18,873 bases of DNA, from the NCBI GenBank assembly GCA_017461465.1, contig JAFTYN010000046.1, forward strand, positions 1 through 18,873, in the 5' to 3' direction. This DNA comes from Bacilli bacterium. GTDB taxonomy: Bacteria > Bacillota_I > Bacilli_A > RF39 > UBA660. The notes beneath the pieces are model-generated. The model was given only the letters and a program-made list of their open reading frames with translations, did no database searches and was not told the origin of the DNA. Made by a program: the position numbers and the translations under genes. Positions 14,210-18,873 of this stretch are shown piece by piece. Within the stretch, counting starts at the first letter, position 1. The number at the start of each line of letters is the position of its first letter.

Positions 14210-15170
14210 GTTCATTATTTAGAATTATAGTTATTAAATCTGTATAGCTATATCCTTCTAAACTAAGCAATTTAGGAAACATACTTATATCAGTAAAACC
14301 TGGTAATGTATTAATTTCGTTTAAATATATTTTATTATTTGATTCATCATATAAAAAATCTATTCTAGCAAGGCCTTTACATTTGCAAATGTTAAAGGCT
14401 TTTTTTGCAATTTTCTTTATAGAGTTTTCCACAGTATAATTAATTAAGGTAGGAGTTATTAACAGTGATTTATTTGTTACATATTTATCTTCATAGCTAT
14501 ATATATCATTATTAACAACGATTTCACCAAGTTTAGAGATAACTAAATCTTTATTGTTTTCTAAAATAGCACATTCAAGTTCTCTTCCTTTAATGTATTC
14601 TTCAATTATTATGTTATCACTATATTTTTTAGCTTCCTTAATACTTCTTTTTAATTCAATAATATTATTTACAATACTAACACCACAAGAAGAACCACCA
14701 TCACTTGGTTTAATAACCATCGGAAATTTCATATTTTTAATAGTATCTTTGATATTTTTAAAAATAATAAAATTAGTAGTTTTGATGCCATTGTTTTCTA
14801 ATAATAATTTAGTAAGAATCTTATTCATACAAATAAAACTACAATAACTATCTGGACCAATATATTTAATATTAAATAATTCAAATAAGCTCTGTAACTT
14901 ACCATCTTCACCGCTATAACCATGAATAATATTAAATACTAAGTCATATCTTTTTAAATATTCAATAATATTATAAATTTTCTTTAATTTACTTGTATTT
15001 ATATCTTTAAAATTATTATCAAACTCATACCAAATTCCTTCTTTAGAAATATACAAATTATTTACATTGAATATAGTTTTATCTATATAATTATGTATAT
15101 TAGACGCTGATTTAATAGATACTTCATGTTCAAAAGAATTACCACCAAAAACAATTAAAATATTTTTCAA
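14199..15170 (-). CDS. ddl: D-alanine--D-alanine ligase
   Basis: 323 aa. The start is TTG 15170, supported by AAGGTGAT 3-10 nt upstream; no ATG is placed as well. ATP-grasp ligase joining two D-Ala for peptidoglycan precursors in the cytoplasm. Landmarks: E16 in EHEVS, HGYSGEDG (83-90), the GGSSCGVS loop (158-165), the omega-loop tyrosine Y230 in YEDKY (matching Y216 of E. coli DdlB, which marks D-Ala-D-Ala rather than D-Ala-D-Lac activity), R269 and D271 in ARIDF, and the metal/ATP motif NEINTLPGFT (284-293). Length is normal. It is transcribed alone. Its 3' end overlaps the ABC-F gene by 11 bp and carries, on the opposite strand, what looks like the ABC-F terminator. VanG-type activity is less likely because the tyrosine is present. 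Confidence 0.93.
   Translation of the reverse strand: MKNILIVFGGNSFEHEVSIKSASNIHNYIDKTIFNVNNLYISKEGIWYEFDNNFKDINTSKLKKIYNIIEYLKRYDLVFNIIHGYSGEDGKLQSLFELFNIKYIGPDSYCSFICMNKILTKLLLENNGIKTTNFIIFKNIKDTIKNMKFPMVIKPSDGGSSCGVSIVNNIIELKRSIKEAKKYSDNIIIEEYIKGRELECAILENNKDLVISKLGEIVVNNDIYSYEDKYVTNKSLLITPTLINYTVENSIKKIAKKAFNICKCKGLARIDFLYDESNNKIYLNEINTLPGFTDISMFPKLLSLEGYSYTDLITIILNNELNS
14371..14406 (+). terminator. Terminator of the ABC-F transcript, embedded antisense in ddl
   Basis: On the plus strand a perfect ACATTTGCAAATGT core (14379-14392) is extended by GCCTTT pairing with AAAGGC across a single bulged T (14393), then a seven-T run (14400-14406). It is about 165 nt beyond the ABC-F stop codon and wholly inside the ddl coding sequence. 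No other terminator follows ABC-F. Confidence 0.62.
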
Positions 15171-15173
15171 AAG

Positions 15174-15192
15174 ATCACCTTAATATATAATA
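15174..15192 (-). promoter_or_regulatory. Promoter -10 and SD of ddl
   Basis: Minus-strand TGCATATTAT with -10 TATTAT at 15192-15187, then SD AAGGTGAT (15181-15174) before TTG 15170. The -35 is not clear. The SD is what decides for the TTG start. Confidence 0.5.
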
Positions 15193-15226
15193 TGCATTAT
15201 TTTAGATTATTGCCTAAAAAAAAATC

Positions 15227-15254
15227 TTGTGATATACTTTAAATGGTTTATACT
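15227..15254 (+). promoter_or_regulatory. Promoter of the zinc-ribbon gene
   Basis: TTGTGA (15227-15232), 16-nt spacer, TATACT (15249-15254). Further TATAAT boxes at 15255-15260, 15282-15287 and 15290-15295 lack a -35. If the first is used the leader is about 60 nt, the longest in the window; no stable fold is obvious in it. Confidence 0.5.
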
Positions 15255-15321
15255 TATAATAGCTTCCGTTTTGAAAGTCTGTATAATTATATAATCAATA
15301 TTTCAAAAAAGGAGGTTAGTC

Positions 15322-15519
15322 ATGGAAAAAGAATTAAAAGATATTGAAATTACTTGTAAAGATTGTGGTACTAAATTCATGTTTACAGTTAGAGATCAAG
15401 AATTCTATGCTGAAAAAGGATTTAATAATCAACCTGTTAGATGCAAAGCTTGTCGAGATAAGAGAAAAGCTGAACGTGATAATAATCGTAAATTCGATAA
15501 CAATAATGAAAGATATTAA
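15322..15519 (+). CDS. Small zinc-ribbon protein (probable zinc-ribbon, zf-trcl type)
   Basis: 65 aa with a strong SD (AAAAAAGGAGG) 6 nt before ATG 15322. Four cysteines as two CxxC knuckles, C12-x-x-C15 and C41-x-x-C44, with the sequence between reading KFMFTVRDQEFYAEKGF, which matches the 'probable zinc-ribbon' family (FTxxDQxFYxxKGF, then RCxxCR). The C-terminal tail is Lys/Arg/Asn-rich. It should bind one zinc ion and is cytoplasmic. Family function is not established; nucleic-acid or ribosome association is a guess from the basic tail. Transcribed alone, ahead of prfA, behind its own promoter, with a weak terminator after it. Confidence 0.85.
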   Translation: MEKELKDIEITCKDCGTKFMFTVRDQEFYAEKGFNNQPVRCKACRDKRKAERDNNRKFDNNNERY

Positions 15520-15520
15520 T

Positions 15521-15547
15521 AAAGGTTCCTTATGGAATCTTTTATTT
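15521..15547 (+). terminator. Probable terminator of the zinc-ribbon gene
   Basis: Stem AAAGGTTCC / GGAATCTTT (15521-15529 and 15534-15542) with one G-T pair, loop TTAT, and a T-rich tail to about 15547. Weaker than the others in the window. Confidence 0.6.
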
Positions 15548-15549
15548 TG

Positions 15550-15578
15550 TTGCCAAAGGGCATAAAATATAGTATAAT
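15550..15578 (+). promoter_or_regulatory. sigma-A-type promoter of prfA-prmC
   Basis: TTGCCA (15550-15555), 17-nt spacer, perfect TATAAT (15573-15578); the best full consensus promoter in the window. ATG 15602 follows 23 nt later. Confidence 0.85.
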
Positions 15579-15601
15579 TTATTAGCGAAAGGGCGGATAT
15601 T

Positions 15602-16657
15602 ATGTTAGAAAGACTAGATAACATAGAAGCAAGATATAATGAACTAACTGAAGAATTAATGAAACCAGAAACTATTTCAGATATTAGAAAGACTTTAGAG
15701 CTTACTAAAGAGCAAGCATCTTTAAAAGAAGCATACGAAGCTTATCAAGAATATAAAAAGATAATTACTGGAATTGAAGACGCTAAAGAATTAAGTAAAG
15801 ATCCAGAACTAGGTGAATTTGCTAAGGAGGAACTTGTTTCTTTAGAAGAACAAAAAGAAGAGATGGACAAAAAAATGGAAATTTTATTACTTCCAAAAGA
15901 TCCTAACGATAGTAAAAATATTATTATGGAAATTAGAGGAGCTGCTGGTGGAGATGAAGGAAATATCTTTGCTGGTGACTTATTCCGTATGTATTCTAAA
16001 TATGCTGAAAAAGAAGGATGGAAAATTGAAATATTAAATGATGAAGAAGGCGAAGCTGGTGGTTATTCTCAAATAGAATATATGGTAAAAGGAGAAAACG
16101 TATATTCTAAACTTAAATATGAATCAGGAGCACATCGTGTACAAAGAGTACCAGAAACAGAATCACAAGGTAGAGTTCATACATCAACTGCAACAGTACT
16201 TGTAATGCCAGAAGCAGAAGAAGTAGACTGTGAACTTGATATGCAAGATGTAAGAATTGATATTACTCGTGCAAGTGGATGCGGTGGACAAGGTGTTAAT
16301 ACAACAGATAGTGCTGTTAGACTTACCCATATTCCTACTGGACTTGTTGTATATTCACAAACAGAAAGATCTCAAATCAAGAATAAAGAAAAAGCTATAA
16401 AAATATTAAAAGCTCGTTTATATGATTTGAAGATGAGAGAAGCAGAAGAAGCTTTAGGTACTGAAAGAAGAAGTAAAATAGGTACTGGTGATAGATCAGA
16501 AAAAATAAGAACTTATAATTATCCACAAAATCGTGTTACAGACCATAGAATTGGATTTACTGTAAAACAATTAGATAGAGTAATGGAAGGAGAGCTTGGA
16601 GAAATAATTGAAGCTTTAATTACAGAAGATCAAGCTCGTAAATTACGTGGAGAATAA
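15602..16657 (+). CDS. prfA: Peptide chain release factor 1
   Basis: 351 aa, start ATG 15602 after GGGCGGAT. RF1 ends translation at UAA and UAG. N-terminal helical domain (1-100), then the codon-recognition domain with the RF1 tripeptide in Pro-x-Thr form, P184-E-T186 ([10 protein letters not shown]), usual for Firmicutes. The catalytic G228-G229-Q230 loop lies in [11 protein letters not shown]. The C-terminal block has [22 protein letters not shown]-like RF1/RF2 shared sequence (near 300-325). Length 351 is close to the typical 355-360. Its Q230 is the substrate of PrmC, encoded downstream with an 11-nt overlap. All genes in the window stop with TAA or TAG, consistent with strong RF1 use; no RF2 is seen here. 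Confidence 0.98.
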   Translation: [351 protein letters not shown]

Positions 16658-17423
16658 TTTAATTAAATACGGAGAATCTAAATTAAAAGAAAATAGAATA
16701 GATCCTAGTTTAGCCAAGTATTTATATAAATATTTAGATAATCTTGATGAATATGAAAATGCTATAGATAAATTAATAGAAGGTAAACCAGTTCAATATA
16801 TTGTAGGAAATGTAGATTTTTATGGTTTAAATATTAAAGTAAATGAAAATGTATTAATACCTAGATTTGAAACAGAAGAACTAGTAGATAAAACTATTAA
16901 ATATATTAATAATTATTTTGATAATAAGCTTGATATTGTTGATATAGGTACAGGAAGTGGTGCTATAGCAATTACACTTAAAAGTAATTTAGATTGTAAT
17001 ATGGATGCTGTTGATATATCAAAAGAAGCTTTAGGTGTAGCTAAAGAAAATGCTAGAAGATTGAATACAGAAATTAACTTTTATTTAGGTGATTTATTAG
17101 AACCATTAAATAAAAAGTATGATGTAATTATAAGTAATCCACCATATATAGCATATGATGAAGAAATAGAAGAAATAGTAAAGAATAATGAACCTCATTT
17201 AGCGTTATATGCAGAAAATGATGGATTAAAATGTTATGAATACATATTATCTAATGCATCTAATTATTTAAAAGAAAAAAATATAATAGCATTTGAAATA
17301 GGGTATATGCAAAGTGATAAAATTAAAGAAATAGCTTTAAAATATTTTCCTAATTCAAAAGTAAAAGTAGAAAAAGATATGCAAGGTAAAGATAGATTTA
17401 TATTCATTTTTAATGGAATATAA
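16647..17423 (+). CDS. prmC: Release factor glutamine methyltransferase
   Basis: 258 aa, GTG start 16647, overlapping prfA by 11 nt, with no evident SD, so translation is coupled to prfA. No other start codon lies near the N-terminus in frame. An N-terminal helical domain (about 1-75) contacts release factors. It is followed by a Rossmann methyltransferase domain: SAM-binding D99-I-G-T-G-S-G105, acidic end of strand 2 D123, and N164-P-P-Y167, the signature that binds the target glutamine. The enzyme methylates the GGQ glutamine of RF1 and RF2, which speeds peptide release. Length is slightly under the usual 275-285. The terminator overlaps its last codons. Confidence 0.95.
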   Translation: MENNLIKYGESKLKENRIDPSLAKYLYKYLDNLDEYENAIDKLIEGKPVQYIVGNVDFYGLNIKVNENVLIPRFETEELVDKTIKYINNYFDNKLDIVDIGTGSGAIAITLKSNLDCNMDAVDISKEALGVAKENARRLNTEINFYLGDLLEPLNKKYDVIISNPPYIAYDEEIEEIVKNNEPHLALYAENDGLKCYEYILSNASNYLKEKNIIAFEIGYMQSDKIKEIALKYFPNSKVKVEKDMQGKDRFIFIFNGI

Positions 17424-17435
17424 ATCTTTTTTTTT
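17396..17435 (+). terminator. Intrinsic terminator of prfA-prmC, overlapping the prmC stop
   Basis: Perfect 10-bp outer stem ATTTATATTC / GAATATAAAT (17396-17405 and 17416-17425), inner ATT/AAT pairs across a bulged G, then nine T (17427-17435). The prmC stop (17421-17423) is in the right arm. Confidence 0.85.
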
Positions 17436-17446
17436 ATATTTTAGTG

Positions 17447-17468
17447 TGCTATAATTAAACTAGGTGAT
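17447..17468 (+). promoter_or_regulatory. Promoter and SD of the prepilin-LRR gene
   Basis: Extended -10 TGCTATAAT (17447-17455); SD AGGTGAT (17462-17468) starts just where transcription is expected to begin; ATG at 17472. Confidence 0.6.
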
Positions 17469-17471
17469 AGT

Positions 17472-18873
17472 ATGAAAAATAAGAAGGGTTTTACTCTAGT
17501 AGAATTAATAGCAATTATTATAGTAATAGGATTAATTATAGGTATACTTACTCCAACTGCTATTAGATTAATTGCTAACTCTAAAAAGAACGCTTTTAGA
17601 GAAGGTATGAGAAGTATTGTTAGAAGTGCTGAAATGTATATGGAAGAAAATAATTTAAAATCTCTTCCTGAAGAAGGTTTATTTCTAACTGACGAAAAAT
17701 TAGGATTAGATTATGATGATGGTTATGAAGGTGTTATCAAGTATATAGATGGTGAAATTGTACTTGAAAATATTCATAATGGTACATATTGTGGTAATGG
17801 AAGTTCTGAAGATTTTACCATATCAAAGTATGAAGAAGGCGAATGTGGTGTAGTTAAACCTGTAATAGATTGCTTTATTATGGGCACTACAGAAACTGAA
17901 GGTGACACAATAACAGGATATAAATATTATGATAAAAACTGTGATTCACAAAATATAGTTATACCTGCTGAAGTAGATGGTGTTCCAGTAAAATATATAG
18001 CAGATGGTGCTTTTGTTGAAGAAGAGTATAAAGAGTATTCATTCCATATGGACTTTTTAGGACCAATGTTAACATCATCTTTAAATGGACAGTATGCTCC
18101 ATTAACAAATAATGTTGATTCTAAATATTTACCTAGTAATTTAAAAAATAGTCCAAGTTACATGCACGGTGTTGTTTCAGGTCCACAATTTATATTTACT
18201 ATAGATATACCAGAAAATGTTGAAAAAATAAAAAATAGAATATTAACAGATTTTAATAATTTAGTGTTACCAGAAGAAGTTACTTCTGAGTTTACTAAAG
18301 AAGAATTAAGTTTTATTTTTGAACTAGCTTTAAGTTCAAAAATACCAGTAAAAGAAATGTATGATTTTAAATATTGTTTTGATAAGAATAATGGTGAACC
18401 ATTTGAAGAAGCAATAGATTATTTATTAACAGATTATGATAACTATCAAATGTGTATTTTACCTTTTTCTGAAATAAATATGGAAGAACCACCTGTTGCG
18501 AATGAACCTAATGATTTAAAACCTGGTAGTTTAATTAAACCAGTAGAATATAAAGCTAAAAAAACTACCTTTAGTTCAGGAATAAACTCTATCGCACAGC
18601 TACTTGACATATTTGAACCAATAATTGCAGGTGGTGGAATACAAACTGTTGACTTCAGTCAAGCTACTAACTTAGAAGAAATTGGTGATTATGCTTTCAT
18701 AAATAATGAAATTTCTTCTATTAAGTTTGGAAATTCTAGTAAGATAAAGAAAATAGGTACAAGTGCTTTTGCTTTAAATTATATTTCTAGTGTAGATTTA
18801 AGAAAATTACCTAATTTAACAGATTTAGGAAGCTTTGCATTCTTCTATAACAACTTAGAATATGTTGCTTTAA
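17472..18873 (+). CDS. Prepilin-type protein with BspA-like leucine-rich C-terminus (runs off the window)
   Basis: At least 467 aa, open to the right edge. The class III prepilin leader is KNKKG6|F7TLVELIAIIIVIGLIIGI: cleavage and N-methylation after G6, E11 at mature position +5, hydrophobic helix to about residue 30. This should be cut by a PilD-type peptidase and inserted in the membrane or a pseudopilus. Residues about 31-380 are an Asp/Glu/Asn-rich region with several cysteines and no recognised fold. From about 385 come repeats of LRR_5/BspA type: LEEIGDYAFINNEISSIKF, then IKKIGTSAFALNYISSVDL, then LTDLGSFAFFYNNLEYVAL (each about 23 residues with IG-x-x-AF). Such repeats bind host proteins in BspA adhesins. 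Presumably a surface or pilus-tip adhesin; no pilus assembly genes lie within the window. Confidence 0.88.
   Translation, partial: MKNKKGFTLVELIAIIIVIGLIIGILTPTAIRLIANSKKNAFREGMRSIVRSAEMYMEENNLKSLPEEGLFLTDEKLGLDYDDGYEGVIKYIDGEIVLENIHNGTYCGNGSSEDFTISKYEEGECGVVKPVIDCFIMGTTETEGDTITGYKYYDKNCDSQNIVIPAEVDGVPVKYIADGAFVEEEYKEYSFHMDFLGPMLTSSLNGQYAPLTNNVDSKYLPSNLKNSPSYMHGVVSGPQFIFTIDIPENVEKIKNRILTDFNNLVLPEEVTSEFTKEELSFIFELALSSKIPVKEMYDFKYCFDKNNGEPFEEAIDYLLTDYDNYQMCILPFSEINMEEPPVANEPNDLKPGSLIKPVEYKAKKTTFSSGINSIAQLLDIFEPIIAGGGIQTVDFSQATNLEEIGDYAFINNEISSIKFGNSSKIKKIGTSAFALNYISSVDLRKLPNLTDLGSFAFFYNNLEYVAL

Noticed and set aside
14554..14847. Plus-strand open frame antisense to ddl
   Set aside because: Shadow of ddl; hydrophobic composition results from the AT-rich complement and there is no SD.
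15334..15624. Two alternative frames over the zinc-ribbon gene (15344-15565 plus, 15334-15624 minus)
   Set aside because: Both overlap the zinc-ribbon gene with its clear CxxC motifs and strong SD, and one crosses the prfA promoter.
1..18873. tRNA, rRNA, CRISPR arrays, insertion sequences, attachment sites or riboswitches
   Set aside because: No cloverleaf, spaced repeats, transposase motifs or terminal inverted repeats were seen, and predicted leaders are mostly too short for riboswitches.

Overview
The window is strongly AT-rich DNA with short intergenic gaps, Shine-Dalgarno (SD) starts of the AGGTGAT or GGAGG type, and intrinsic terminators after most transcription units. A D-Ala-D-Ala ligase and an M23 murein hydrolase show a walled cell. 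A Cse60-like protein, a VanR/VanS-style two-component system and a class III prepilin leader point to a low-GC Firmicute. My inference is a gut-type lineage of Bacilli (Erysipelotrichales or RF39-like), but nothing here fixes the genus. All 17 complete genes end in TAA (13) or TAG (4), none in TGA; Trp is encoded by TGG and prfA is present.

Layout. 1-1315 (-): start of a large surface protein with a SipW-type leader, cut by the left edge. 1415-3908 (+): two-gene membrane operon of unknown function. 3917-4171 (-): 84-aa UPF0316 N-domain protein. 4172-4409: non-coding, with a 10-bp tandem repeat. 4410-6331 (+): OmpR-family response regulator and sensor kinase. 6383-6874 (+): small one-span membrane protein. 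6895-7833 (-): YhcC/TIGR01212 radical SAM protein. 7950-9440 (+): YfcC/DcuC-like permease. 9511-12317 (+): DUF2207-like membrane protein, YgjP-type metallopeptidase and EnvC/CwlO-like M23 hydrolase. 12366-12533 (+): 55-aa Cse60-like protein. 12590-14209 (+): ABC-F ATPase. 14199-15170 (-): ddl. 15322-15519 (+): zinc-ribbon protein. 15602-17423 (+): prfA-prmC. 17472-end (+): prepilin-type protein with a leucine-rich C-terminal region, cut by the right edge.

How the genes fit together. prfA and prmC are a substrate/enzyme pair: PrmC methylates the GGQ glutamine of the release factor. ddl and the M23 protein act on peptidoglycan. The edge genes are surface proteins, and the two-component system presumably senses an envelope signal. 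The least explained units are the 1415-3908 membrane pair and the 9511-12317 membrane/peptidase/hydrolase operon. Genome compaction is a theme: -10 boxes lie only 15-28 nt from start codons, stop codons are built into bidirectional terminator stems, and the ABC-F terminator appears to lie antisense inside ddl. I see no tRNA, rRNA, CRISPR array, insertion sequence or riboswitch.
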